Shown piece after piece: positions 7,954 through 16,117 of a DNA stretch of 33,766 nt. The stretch is from Planctomycetia bacterium (GTDB lineage Bacteria; Planctomycetota; GCA-002687715): positions 1-33,766 of the forward strand of contig SXUL01000007.1 of the NCBI GenBank assembly GCA_005790545.1, in the 5' to 3' direction. The translations under genes were made by a program, and so were the position numbers. Each line of letters begins with the position of its first letter. The first letter of the stretch is position 1. The notes beneath the pieces were generated by a model. It saw only the letters and a program-made list of their open reading frames with translations, searched no databases and was not told the origin of the DNA.

Positions 7954-8711
7954 GCAGTTCCTTGTCGTCCCGTGAGGGGTGTTGGCGCAGCGCTGGCGAT
8001 GGCCTCGGCCATCTCGCCCAGCGCATCGCGGAGTCCGAGAATCACGGCGCGCGCCACGATGGCGTGTCCGATATTGAGATCCACGAGGCCGGCGAGCTTC
8101 GCGACCGGCCCCACGTTGTCCGTGGTGAGTCCGTGCCCGGCGTTGAGCACGAGGCCTGCAGCCCCGGCAGCCATGGCGGCCGCCTCGAGGCGCGCGAGCT
8201 CATGAGAGGCCTTGGCGCTGCCAAAGCTGTGAGCCCACTGGCCGGTGTGCAGTTCGACGCACTCGGCGCCGAGTGCGCGGCTTCGCTGCACGTCGTGCGG
8301 TTCCGGTGCGATGAAGAAACTCACTCGCGTGCCGACAGCTTGCAGCCGTTGTGTGACCTCGCGCAGCCTTGCGGCATCTCGTTCGAGGTCGAGTCCGCCC
8401 TCGGTGGTCAGTTCCTGACGCCGTTCCGGCACGAGGGTCGCCTGGGCCGGCCGTTGGCGGACGGCGTGGGTCACGATGTCCTCGGCCGTGCTCATTTCGT
8501 AGTTGAACGGCAGGCGAACAGCGGCCATCACGCGCTCCACGTCGCGGTCTTGCACATGGCGGCGGTCCTCACGGACATGCAGCGTGATGCCCTGCACGTG
8601 TCCCGAGTGTTCCGCGAGCAGCGCTGCTTCGAGAACGTCAGGGTAGGACACTCCACGCACTTGCCGCAGCGTGGCCACGTGATCGAGGTTCACATACAAT
8701 CGCGGTGTCAT
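7950..8711 (-). CDS. pdxJ: Pyridoxine 5'-phosphate synthase
   Basis: PdxJ condenses 1-deoxy-xylulose-5-phosphate with 3-amino-2-oxopropyl phosphate to give pyridoxine 5'-phosphate, the last ring-forming step of DXP-dependent vitamin B6 synthesis. The 253-residue protein starts MTPRLYVNLDHVATLRQVRG and carries the family signatures: HVREDRRHVQD (45-55) with catalytic His and Arg, NYEMS with Glu72, TTEGGLD (102-108), FFIAP, ELHTG, NAGHGL and NIGHAIV, which together line the phosphate sites. Length matches the family. It is first in a coupled trio with the M20 peptidase and the FHA/vWA gene, and divergent from rsmD across 63 nt. Confidence 0.97.
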   Translation of the reverse strand: MTPRLYVNLDHVATLRQVRGVSYPDVLEAALLAEHSGHVQGITLHVREDRRHVQDRDVERVMAAVRLPFNYEMSTAEDIVTHAVRQRPAQATLVPERRQELTTEGGLDLERDAARLREVTQRLQAVGTRVSFFIAPEPHDVQRSRALGAECVELHTGQWAHSFGSAKASHELARLEAAAMAAGAAGLVLNAGHGLTTDNVGPVAKLAGLVDLNIGHAIVARAVILGLRDALGEMAEAIASAAPTPLTGRQGTA

Positions 8712-8723
8712 GAGGGGCGCACC

Positions 8724-8729
8724 ATTCTA
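8724..8729 (-). promoter_or_regulatory. Possible -10 element for pdxJ
   Basis: TAGAAT on the minus strand matches the -10 consensus at five of six positions and ends 12 nt before the pdxJ ATG. I see no -35 at a proper distance. If real, the leader would be only a few nucleotides long. Confidence 0.35.
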
Positions 8730-8774
8730 TGCCGCGGGACGTCGAAACTCCCGTCCGCTCGCGAGGCCGCCGTC

Positions 8775-9362
8775 GTGCGGGTGATTGCCGGAGAACTGCG
8801 CGGGCGCACGCTGCATGCTCCGGCCGGTGAGCGCACGCGGCCCATCATGGACCGCCAGAAGGAGACGCTGTTCAACATCCTCATGGCGGAGTTTCCCTGC
8901 GCCGGGGTGCTCGACATCTTCGCTGGTTCAGGCGGCCTCGGTATCGAAGCCCTCTCACGTGGCGCGGAAGCAGCGACCTTCATCGAATCCGGGCGCCACG
9001 CCCTGCCGGTCCTCGAACGCAACCTCGCCGCTCTCGGGCTCCGGGAGCGCGCGAGCGTGCTCGCACTCCCGGCGGAGCGCTTTGACCCGACCCGGCTCAC
9101 TCACGCGGTGCATCTCGCCTTTCTCGATCCACCGTTCCCCTTGGTGCTCGCGCACCCCGGGCGCATGGCGGAGCTCTTGGCACGATTGCTGCCAGCCTTG
9201 GATGAAGGTGGAGTGCTCGTCCTCAGAGTTCCCGTGAATGCCGATCTTGCAGCATGCACGCCGGTGGATTGTCGCCCCTTCAGGACCATCGCCAGCGGGG
9301 AGAGCGTGTTTCATCTCTTTGCTGCAGCCCGCGCGCTTTCCGGCGGCCCCGGCAGCGGATAA
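8775..9362 (+). CDS. rsmD: 16S rRNA (guanine-966-N2)-methyltransferase RsmD
   Basis: This SAM-dependent methyltransferase should modify G966 of 16S rRNA. Taking the GTG at 8775, the 195-residue protein begins MRVIAGELRGR as RsmD proteins do; a second GTG two codons later is possible, and upstream in-frame sequence overlaps pdxJ on the other strand. Motifs: RPIMDRQKETLFNIL (22-36, typical TRP-x-D-R-x-KE-LFN), SAM-binding motif I DIFAGSGGLGIEALSRGA (47-64), and catalytic motif IV DPPF at 118-121. It heads a plus-strand run whose next gene starts 9 nt downstream. Confidence 0.95.
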   Translation: MRVIAGELRGRTLHAPAGERTRPIMDRQKETLFNILMAEFPCAGVLDIFAGSGGLGIEALSRGAEAATFIESGRHALPVLERNLAALGLRERASVLALPAERFDPTRLTHAVHLAFLDPPFPLVLAHPGRMAELLARLLPALDEGGVLVLRVPVNADLAACTPVDCRPFRTIASGESVFHLFAAARALSGGPGSG

Positions 9363-9371
9363 ATTCGCTGC

Positions 9372-9737
9372 ATGAGCGACCCCACACCAGCAGCAGCTTC
9401 CGGCGCCCCTCAGCCACTCACCATCGAGGAATTCCAGCGCGTGGATCTGCGCGCGGGCCGGGTGGTTGCTGCGGCGCCCCACGAGAAGGCCGATCGCCTG
9501 CTCGTCCTGCAAGTGGACATCGGCGAGGCCACGCCGCGCCAGATCGTGTCCGGCATTCGCGCCGATTGGACGCCCGAGGCTCTGATCGGTCGTTCCGTGA
9601 TCGTGATCGCGAATCTCCAGCCCGCACTGCTGCGCGGGGTCGAGAGCTCGGGCATGCTCCTCGCTGTGCGCGGCCCGGAGAAGGTGCTTCTGCTGGGCGT
9701 GGACGGCAACGTCCTGCCCGGCACTCGTGTGACCTGA
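9372..9737 (+). CDS. Stand-alone tRNA-binding OB-fold protein (MetG C-terminal/Trbp111 type)
   Basis: This 121-residue protein is a single tRNA-binding domain like that at the C-terminus of methionyl-tRNA synthetase, Trbp111 and CsaA. Motifs: VDLRAGRVV, HEKADRLLVLQVDIGE, RQIVSGI, VIVIANLQPALLRGVESSGMLLA. Such domains bind structured RNA, mainly tRNA, often as dimers. I recognise no chaperone-specific feature that would settle CsaA against MetG-like use. It sits 9 nt after rsmD, and its TGA shares one base with the recN ATG (TGATG), so it is tightly coupled to both. Confidence 0.9.
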   Translation: MSDPTPAAASGAPQPLTIEEFQRVDLRAGRVVAAAPHEKADRLLVLQVDIGEATPRQIVSGIRADWTPEALIGRSVIVIANLQPALLRGVESSGMLLAVRGPEKVLLLGVDGNVLPGTRVT

Positions 9738-11428
9738 TGATCCAGCACCTCGCGGTCCGGAATCTCGCGCTGCTGGCGGAGGCGGAGCTCGAGTTCGCTC
9801 CGGGGTTCAACGTCATCACCGGGGAAACCGGCGAAGGAAAATCGCTGGTCCTCGGAGCCATTGCGCTCGCGCTGGGTGGGCGCGCGCGTTCCGAGCTCGT
9901 GCGACGCGGCGCGGAGGGGGCCGAGATCGAGATGGCACTCGCGCTGGGGAAGGACAGCGCAGCTCGGCTTTCAGGGTCATGCACACTCGTGGCCGCCGGC
10001 GACTCTGAAATCATGTTCGGACGCACGCTGCGCGCCGATGGCGGCAGCAAGGCGAGTTTGAACGGCCGGCTTTGCACAGCAGCGATGCAGGCGGAGTTGG
10101 GCGCTGTGCTCATCGGCTTCCACGCTCAAGACGAGCAGCGACTTTTCCGCGAACCCGCTGAGCAGGTGGCCATGCTCGACGCATTTGCTGGCACCAGAGA
10201 CGAGGTCGAGGCGTGGTGCCGTGAGCGCGCACGCGCGCGCGAGTGCTTGGCGGTGATGACGGCATTGAAGGACGCCCTCGGTCAACGCGAGGCGCGTCAA
10301 GAGCTTCTCGAAGAGCGCCTGCGCATCCTGCGGCGGATCCAACCGCGCGTGGGCGAGGAAGCGGAACTCGCCGCGGAATGGAAGCTCCTCTCTGGCGGGA
10401 GAGACCTCATTCAGGCCCTTTGCGAGACAGAGGCGGCTCTGGCTTCCGGGGATGATGCCGCGGCGGATGCCGCGGGCCGTGCGCGCAAGAGGCTGGCTGT
10501 TTTTGCCAGCGGGAACGAGGCTCTTGCGCAGCTCGTGGTCCGCATCGAGAGCCTCGCCATCGAGGCGAGAGACATCGCGGCCGAAGCGCGCGCGCTGGCG
10601 GATCACCTCGAAAGCGATCCGGAACGCCTGCAGGTGGTGGAGCGACGACTCGAAGAGTTGCGCGACGTGGCGCGGCGGCTTCGCACCAGTGCCGATGATC
10701 TTCCCCCGCTCCAGGAGCGGTTGGAAAGCGAGTTGGCCGGCCTTGCCGGTGGTGATGAGAAACTCGCGGGGCTCGCACGCGAGGTGGAGCAGGCGCGTGC
10801 AGGCTTGCGGGCCTCGGGGAGCGCGATCATGCAGAGGCGCAAGGCCGCGGCCGTGCGCCTGAAGAGGAGCGTGGAAGCTGTGCTGGCCGGATTGCGCATG
10901 GAAAAAGCGCGCATGGAGGTGGAGTTCACTCCACCGACGATGCCGCGTGACGTTGATCCGTTGGAGCCCGGCCCGGCCGGTCCGGGGGGCGCCCGCTTCC
11001 TGCTGGCTGCGAATCCCGGCGAAGATCCTCAACCGGTGGAGCGCGTGGCTTCGGGAGGCGAATTGAGTCGCATGCTTCTCGCGCTGACCTCGGCGTTGGC
11101 GCGCGCGTTCACGACACCCGTGCTCGTGCTGGACGAGGTCGATGCCGGTGTGAGCGGCCGCACGGCGGCAGCGCTCGGACGTCATCTGGCGGAATTGGCT
11201 CAGCAGAGACAGGTGATCAGCGTCACGCACCTGCCCCAAGTGGCGGCGCATGCAAGCCGTCACTGGAAGGTGTCGAAGTGCGTCGAGGGTGGCCGCACGG
11301 TCACCACGGTGCGAGAGCTGCGTGGCGAAGAACGAATTCAGGAACTTGCCGAGATGCTCGGCGGGGATGTGGCCACGGCCACCGCGCGCGCGCAGGCGCG
11401 AGCTCTGCTCACGGAGGCTGGCGCATGA
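9737..11428 (+). CDS. recN: DNA repair ATPase RecN
   Basis: RecN is an SMC-like ATPase acting early in double-strand-break repair, where it helps hold broken ends. The 563-residue protein starts MIQHLAVRNLALL and has Walker A GETGEGKS at 29-36 (Glu where most RecN have Ala), then GFHAQDEQRLF, corresponding to the family's HGQHE segment. A long coiled-coil middle (about 150-390) follows, then the ABC signature ASGGELSRM (Ser439 onward), Walker B VLVLDEVDAGVSG with Asp466 and Glu467, and the H-loop VTHLPQVAAHA. Length is normal. The ATG at 9737 overlaps the preceding stop by one base, and its own stop overlaps the manA-type ATG (ATGA). Confidence 0.96.
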   Translation: MIQHLAVRNLALLAEAELEFAPGFNVITGETGEGKSLVLGAIALALGGRARSELVRRGAEGAEIEMALALGKDSAARLSGSCTLVAAGDSEIMFGRTLRADGGSKASLNGRLCTAAMQAELGAVLIGFHAQDEQRLFREPAEQVAMLDAFAGTRDEVEAWCRERARARECLAVMTALKDALGQREARQELLEERLRILRRIQPRVGEEAELAAEWKLLSGGRDLIQALCETEAALASGDDAAADAAGRARKRLAVFASGNEALAQLVVRIESLAIEARDIAAEARALADHLESDPERLQVVERRLEELRDVARRLRTSADDLPPLQERLESELAGLAGGDEKLAGLAREVEQARAGLRASGSAIMQRRKAAAVRLKRSVEAVLAGLRMEKARMEVEFTPPTMPRDVDPLEPGPAGPGGARFLLAANPGEDPQPVERVASGGELSRMLLALTSALARAFTTPVLVLDEVDAGVSGRTAAALGRHLAELAQQRQVISVTHLPQVAAHASRHWKVSKCVEGGRTVTTVRELRGEERIQELAEMLGGDVATATARAQARALLTEAGA

Positions 11429-12393
11429 AGCGCGGCCTCTACCGCATGCGTCCCGCGCTGAAGCAAGTCCTCTGGGGTGGCCAGCGGCTGCAGCGACTCT
11501 TCGCGAAGGACGCGCCCCTCACGGAGCGCATCGGCGAGAGCTGGGAAGTTTCGGCACTCGCCGGGATGGAATCGCGTGATCTCGACACGGGAGCAACGCT
11601 TTCAGAACTCTGGTCGAGGGAGGGGCGACATCTCGCCGGACTCGCGGCTGGCGCAGAGTTTCCTCTGCTGGTGAAGTTCCTGAACTGCGAGAGCCAACTT
11701 TCCGTTCAAGTGCATCCGGATGACGCTTGCGCGCGGCGCCTGCGCGGCACAGCTTGCGGCAAGCGCGAGGTGTGGTGGATTCTCGAGGCGGCGCCCGGTG
11801 CGTGGATCGACTTCGGTTTCAAACCTGGCACCACCAAGGACGCCGTGCAGAGCGCGCTCGCCGTCGGCGGTGCGGGCATCGAGAATCTGCTGCAGCGCTT
11901 CCCCGTCACGGCTGGCGAGATCTGGCATGTGGAACCAGGCACGGTGCACGCTCCGGGCCCGGGCATCGTGATGCTGGAGGTTCAGCAGCCGAGCGATGTG
12001 ACCTTCCGGTTGCATGATTGGGGGCGAACCGGCGGGGATGGTCAAGCCCGCACGCTGCATGTGCCGGAAGCGCTTCAAGTGCTCGACTATGCGACGCCAC
12101 ACGTGCCGCATGCGCGGCTTGATGTCGCGCTGGCAGCTCAAGTTCTTGTGGACACGCCGGCTTTCCGACTGGAATCCCGCCGCGTCCATGGGGCCACGAC
12201 GGAACTCGTGCGTGAGTTGACCGTGATCGTGTGTCTTGAGGGGCGGGGCACAGTCAGCGCCATGGGGGATGCAGCCCAGCTGCGGCCAGGGACGAGTCTC
12301 ATCATCCCTGCGGGTGCTAGCATCACGCGGCTCGAGGGCGAGAAGCTCCTCCTTGCGTGGATCACACCAGCGCGTCCTCCCGCCGCCCCATGA
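11425..12393 (+). CDS. manA: Type I mannose-6-phosphate isomerase
   Basis: This zinc enzyme interconverts fructose-6-phosphate and mannose-6-phosphate, feeding mannose and GDP-sugar synthesis. The 322-residue protein is a double cupin resembling the short Bacillus-type ManA. It has WGGQRL at 17-22, IGESWEVS at 36-43, and zinc ligands Gln95 and His97 in QVHPDD. Glu115 in GKREVWWIL and His175 in PGTVHAPGPG complete the site. EVQQPSDVTFRLHDWGR follows, typical of the catalytic cupin. The start ATG overlaps the recN stop (ATGA), and its stop overlaps the next ATG in the same way, so the three genes are coupled although functionally unrelated. Confidence 0.93.
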   Translation: MKRGLYRMRPALKQVLWGGQRLQRLFAKDAPLTERIGESWEVSALAGMESRDLDTGATLSELWSREGRHLAGLAAGAEFPLLVKFLNCESQLSVQVHPDDACARRLRGTACGKREVWWILEAAPGAWIDFGFKPGTTKDAVQSALAVGGAGIENLLQRFPVTAGEIWHVEPGTVHAPGPGIVMLEVQQPSDVTFRLHDWGRTGGDGQARTLHVPEALQVLDYATPHVPHARLDVALAAQVLVDTPAFRLESRRVHGATTELVRELTVIVCLEGRGTVSAMGDAAQLRPGTSLIIPAGASITRLEGEKLLLAWITPARPPAAP

Positions 12394-13469
12394 CTGACGC
12401 ACCCAAGCTCGAACGTTTGCACAAGTTTCTTGCCCGTAGCGGTGCCGCGAGCCGACGCGACTGCGAGGATCTCATCCGGCAAGGCCGCGTGTCCATCGAC
12501 GGCACGGTGGTGCGCAGCATGGGTGTTCAGGTGGATCCGGAGCACCAGGAAGTGCGTCTGGATGGCGAACGTGTGCAGTGCGAGCCGGCCGTGAGCTGGA
12601 TCGTCTACAAGCCCGTGGGTGTGGTGTGCACCACGGACGATCAGTTCGGCCGCACCAACGTCACCAGCCTCGTGAAGCACCGCTCCAAGCGAGCGCTCTT
12701 TCCGGTGGGGCGCATGGAGGAGGAATCGGAAGGCCTCATCGTGGTGACCAACGATGGCGATCTCGCGGCCACCATGTTGAAGCGCGGACATCCTTTACGC
12801 CAGACGTGGTACCTCCGCCTGCGCGGGGAATTGACCAACGAACGTCTTGAGCAGTTGCGCAAAGGTGTGTGGCTTTCCGACGGCAACTCGGGACCGGTCT
12901 GGGTCCATGTGCTGCGCCGCGGTCACCACGTCACCACAGTGCTTGCGAGTCCGGCGCTCAATCAACATCGCCTGCTGCGCCGTGCCTTCGCGAAGGTCGG
13001 GCTCACTGCCGACAAGATGGCGCGCATCCGCATCGGCCATCTCACGACAGAGAACCTGAAGGAGCGCGGTGCGCGGCGGCTCTCACGCGAGGATGTGGAG
13101 CGCATCTTCCACCCTGCCGAGGAGGATCAGCGTCCAGCCGGATTGAAGGCGCCGCCGCCGGGCGGTCGTCGCGATCCGGATTCCACCGCTTTCCGCACGG
13201 GCAGTCGTTCGGGGTCAGTACGGCGTTCACCGTCGGGCCGTTCTGGATCAGCGCGTCGTCCGGAACATGGTCGCTCGGGCTCAGCGCGGCGCTCCCCGGC
13301 AGGCCGTTCAGGATCAGCGCGGTCTCAGGAGGAACGCTCACATGCAGCGGAGCGTCCCGAGGGTCAGCGCACGGAATCGACGCGACGCGTGATTGGCGGG
13401 CGCGCCCCGACGCGGGATGTCAGCGGGGCTTCGCGGGGGCGGGCGCGTCCCCGAGGCCGTTCGCGCTGA
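12390..13469 (+). CDS. RsuA/RluB-family pseudouridine synthase homologue with Asp-to-Glu change in the active site
   Basis: The family converts specific uridines in ribosomal RNA to pseudouridine. The 359-residue protein has an N-terminal S4 RNA-binding domain (LHKFLARSGAASRRDCEDLI...GRVSIDG, about 8-60) and the synthase core (about 65-240: VYKPVGVVC, LFPVGRM, GLIVVTNDGDL, KTYL-like QTWYLR, QHRLLRRAF). The invariant catalytic Asp of GRLD-x2-[ST]-x-GL is Glu110 here (GRMEEESEGL; codon GAG at 12717-12719). Activity is therefore doubtful unless Glu can substitute. The C-terminal tail (about 250-359) is Arg/Ser/Gly-rich with an 11-residue repeat RSGSARR(S/P)xxG encoded by a 33-bp tandem repeat, probably a basic RNA-binding tail. 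Its last 50 nt overlap the convergent gspK-like gene. Confidence 0.9.
   Translation: MTDAPKLERLHKFLARSGAASRRDCEDLIRQGRVSIDGTVVRSMGVQVDPEHQEVRLDGERVQCEPAVSWIVYKPVGVVCTTDDQFGRTNVTSLVKHRSKRALFPVGRMEEESEGLIVVTNDGDLAATMLKRGHPLRQTWYLRLRGELTNERLEQLRKGVWLSDGNSGPVWVHVLRRGHHVTTVLASPALNQHRLLRRAFAKVGLTADKMARIRIGHLTTENLKERGARRLSREDVERIFHPAEEDQRPAGLKAPPPGGRRDPDSTAFRTGSRSGSVRRSPSGRSGSARRPEHGRSGSARRSPAGRSGSARSQEERSHAAERPEGQRTESTRRVIGGRAPTRDVSGASRGRARPRGRSR
13206..13329 (+). repeat. 33-bp tandem repeat inside the pseudouridine-synthase gene, about 3.8 copies
   Basis: Units begin at 13206, 13239, 13272 and 13305, the last incomplete. Each starts CG(T/C)TCxGGxTCAG(C/T)(A/G)CG. As 33 is a multiple of three, each unit encodes 11 residues starting RSGS(A/V)R, so copy-number change would keep the frame. 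Units differ at several bases, so the array is not recent. Confidence 0.85.
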
Positions 13470-14814
13470 GACGCGAGCGGTATTCGTCGTCGCTCAGCTG
13501 GCGCCAAGTCGGATAGTCCGCGTTCTCGCTGAGGATCATCACGAAGCGCGGTCCTTCGCGGCGGAGGATGGTGCGGCGCACTTTCCGCAGGCCACCGACC
13601 TCGATCTCCACCCACACGCTGAACACTTTCGACTGCAGTGAGATGGTGCTGGAAACCTCGGTGTAGAGGCGGTCGGTCAGCGTGTTGACTTCCTTCTTCA
13701 GCTGGTCCATTGAAGTGAACGCGCCAGAGCCTTCTTCGCCAGGAGCAGCGCCTTCGCGCCCGCCGGCGGCAGAGCTGCCGGACCTTCCACCCCGGGATTC
13801 GCCTTCGCCGGGTGCGTTGGCATTGCGTTCTTCTTCGGCGCGCTCCTCGCGCTTCCGACGGCGGCGTTCCTCGGGCGAGAGATCGCGCGTGTTCTCGCGC
13901 AGCTCGTACTCCTCCTGCATGCCGTCGCGGCGCTTCACGATGTCGTTGGCGACACTCATGTCGTCCTCGCGCCGTCGGAACACGCCGCGCAGCACAGCAA
14001 GTGGTGCCGTGTTCACGTTGATCTTGCCGTCGGTCCAGAGCGTGACCACGTCCATGAGGCCAGGCACCACGGTGCCGGCTTCAGGATCCACCTTGCGGTA
14101 GATGAGGTCGTGCGGAATGCCGGGGATGAGTCCGAGATCCATCACGTGCAGCGGCAGGCCGGACTTGGTGAGCGGGCGCGGTGTCGGGCCGAAGCCGCTG
14201 TCACCTTCCTTGCGATTGATGAACTCCGCGATGCGCAGCGCGTAGTTCTGGGCGAGCGCGGAATCAATGTCGAGGGGCGTGTTGGCGCGGTAGTCGTCGA
14301 GCACGGTGGCGAGCCCGTCGCGTCTTCGTTCGCGCATGGCCTCGGAGCCCATCTTCAGCCAGGCGAGCGGCCATTTGCGTTCTTCATCCTCGATGAAAAT
14401 ACGCGCGCGCGGGAACTCGTCCGTGGCCTCCGATGAAGTGCCGGCGCCCATGGCCATACCGGCCGTGGATTCCGGGTCGAACTCGCGCTCGAGGCCTTCC
14501 TCGAGAGCCCACTCCTCCATGAGACTGTCGGTCTCGCCGGAGTTGATGAGGTCGTCGGTCAGGTAGGCCTTGGCGATCTCGAGGGCCCCGGCCATGGCGG
14601 ATTCGATGCGGAGGTCCGTCGCCGCGTTGCGGGAGGCCTCGCGCTCCATGCGCGCGACCTGGGTTGCATCCGCGACCAGCACGATCACCAGCGTCACGAT
14701 GATCAACGCGAGCACCATGACGGTGCCACGTTGGCGTTGAAAAGGCCGCATCCTTTGCGCTTGCATGAGTCGGGCGACGTGAAGCTCCCGGGGAGCATTC
14801 CGTTCGCCGATCAT
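13420..14814 (-). CDS. GspK-like minor pseudopilin of a type II secretion system
   Basis: GspK caps the tip of the type II secretion pseudopilus. The 464-residue protein has a short basic N-terminus (RPFQRQRG), one long hydrophobic helix (about 31-48, VMVLALIIVTLVIVLVADA) and the following MEREASRNAATDLRIESAMAGALEIAK, matching the pseudopilin stalk. There is no Glu at position +5 after the likely processing Gly30, as is usual for GspK. The globular part includes LALRIAEFINRKEGD-like, GLIPGIPHDLIY and GKINVNTAPLAVLRGV, the GspK hallmark. A charged Arg/Glu/Gly-rich insertion (about 315-365) interrupts the C-terminal domain. It starts 6 nt after the secretin stop and overlaps the convergent pseudouridine synthase gene by 50 nt. 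Internal ATGs at codons 17 and 22 are alternative starts. Confidence 0.85.
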   Translation of the reverse strand: MIGERNAPRELHVARLMQAQRMRPFQRQRGTVMVLALIIVTLVIVLVADATQVARMEREASRNAATDLRIESAMAGALEIAKAYLTDDLINSGETDSLMEEWALEEGLEREFDPESTAGMAMGAGTSSEATDEFPRARIFIEDEERKWPLAWLKMGSEAMRERRRDGLATVLDDYRANTPLDIDSALAQNYALRIAEFINRKEGDSGFGPTPRPLTKSGLPLHVMDLGLIPGIPHDLIYRKVDPEAGTVVPGLMDVVTLWTDGKINVNTAPLAVLRGVFRRREDDMSVANDIVKRRDGMQEEYELRENTRDLSPEERRRRKREERAEEERNANAPGEGESRGGRSGSSAAGGREGAAPGEEGSGAFTSMDQLKKEVNTLTDRLYTEVSSTISLQSKVFSVWVEIEVGGLRKVRRTILRREGPRFVMILSENADYPTWRQLSDDEYRSRLSANGLGDAPAPAKPR

Positions 14815-14820
14815 CCTACG

Positions 14821-16113
14821 TCAGGGGGCGCCGCCGCCGGGTTTGCCCTCTTCCGGCGGCAGGATCATCTTCTCGCCCGTGTTGCCTTCGCGTGACAGCA
14901 CCTTCGGCGTGATGAAGAAGACGAGATTGCTGCGTTGCTTGCGTCCGTGGGTGCTGCCGAAGAGCGGACCGAGGATCGGAACATCGCCGAGCACGGGGAC
15001 CTTCGTGTTGGCATCCAGATTGTTGGTGGTGATGAGTCCGCCGAGGACCACCGTGAACCCGTCGCGCACCTCGAGTGTGGTGGTGACGCTGCGGTTGGCA
15101 ATCACGGGATTGGTCGTGGTGCTGGCGCCGATGCTCGCGGACACACCGCCCGTCACGTTCTGCACGCGGACTTCCACCGCCATGCGAATCACCCCGGGAG
15201 CGATCAGGTGCGGCAGCACATCCAGCGAGACGGCGATGTTCTTGAACGTCGTGGAGATGATGGTTGTGTTGCCCTGCAAGTTGAGCTGGAACACCGGCAC
15301 TTCCTGTCCGGCCAGAATGCTCGCGATGTGTCCGGAAAGGACGGCCACGTTGGGCGCGTTCACGACATCCACTTTGTGGAGTGCCTTCATGGCCGTCAGC
15401 ATGAGGTCCATCTGGAAGTCGTCCACGATGGTGCCGAGTTCCATGAGAATGTCCGGCGTGAAGAATGCGCTGGCACCGGGGAGCGGCGCGACGCCTCCGC
15501 CCAACTGGCTGCTGCCGAGGACATTCGAGTAGGGAGCAGGAGGAGAACCCGTCGGGGCCGGGTTGGAGAAGCCCGGACGATCACCGCGATTGAGGAGGAA
15601 CCACTCCGCTCCGAATGCCGATTCGTCGGACTCCATCACTTCCACCACGCGCGCTTCGATGGCGATGAGCGGAATGCTTGTGAGCACGGCGCCGATGAGC
15701 TCGACCACTGCATCCAGCGCGGGCTTTGGTCCCGACAGCACCAAGGGGTCGGCGCCAGCGAGCACGCCCCAACCCTCAGGGGATTTCGGCGTTGCGTTGG
15801 GATCGGTCTGAAGCCCTGCCCCTGCGGTGGCGGTGACAGCCTTCCACTGCGGGAACTCCTTCAGCATGCTCACCAGCTGCGCTGGCAGGCCCTTGGGCAT
15901 CCAGAGAATGCGTGACAGGTTGCCGTCCGCGAGCGGGATGTCGGGCCAGGTCCATGGTGCCTTCGTCGAAGGATCGACTGCGCGAGCTGAAGGACCGCCG
16001 AGAGCGGTCAGGTTCTCGAACACCAGACTCGAGGTCGGTTGTTCGGTGCTGCAGGACGCGGCCAGCAGCATCAAGCAGCAGAGCAGGCCCCGGAAATGAG
16101 TGCTCTGCGACAT
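14821..16113 (-). CDS. Short lipoprotein secretin (GspD/PilQ-type C-domain)
   Basis: Secretins form the gated outer-membrane channel of type II secretion and type IV pilus machines. The 430-residue protein starts with a lipoprotein signal (LLCCLMLLAASC, Cys21). A short, poorly recognisable N-domain (about 60-140) follows, then a secretin C-domain (about 148-405) with IEARVVEVMESDESAFGAEW, VVNAPNVAVLSGHIASILAGQEVPV (about 250-274), VRDGFTVVLGGLI (349-361), VPVLGDVPILGPLFG (372-386) and LVFFITPKVL (397-406). It is shorter than typical GspD (about 650 residues) because the usual N0-N3 ring domains are missing or reduced. It lies 4 nt after the OmpH-like gene and 6 nt before the GspK-like gene. 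No GspE, F, C or major pseudopilin is nearby. Confidence 0.9.
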   Translation of the reverse strand: MSQSTHFRGLLCCLMLLAASCSTEQPTSSLVFENLTALGGPSARAVDPSTKAPWTWPDIPLADGNLSRILWMPKGLPAQLVSMLKEFPQWKAVTATAGAGLQTDPNATPKSPEGWGVLAGADPLVLSGPKPALDAVVELIGAVLTSIPLIAIEARVVEVMESDESAFGAEWFLLNRGDRPGFSNPAPTGSPPAPYSNVLGSSQLGGGVAPLPGASAFFTPDILMELGTIVDDFQMDLMLTAMKALHKVDVVNAPNVAVLSGHIASILAGQEVPVFQLNLQGNTTIISTTFKNIAVSLDVLPHLIAPGVIRMAVEVRVQNVTGGVSASIGASTTTNPVIANRSVTTTLEVRDGFTVVLGGLITTNNLDANTKVPVLGDVPILGPLFGSTHGRKQRSNLVFFITPKVLSREGNTGEKMILPPEEGKPGGGAP

Positions 16114-16117
16114 GCGC

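Noticed and set aside
6394-8205. A 603-codon plus-strand open frame.
   Set aside because: It lies opposite the FHA/vWA, M20 and pdxJ genes, whose catalytic motifs are intact on the minus strand.
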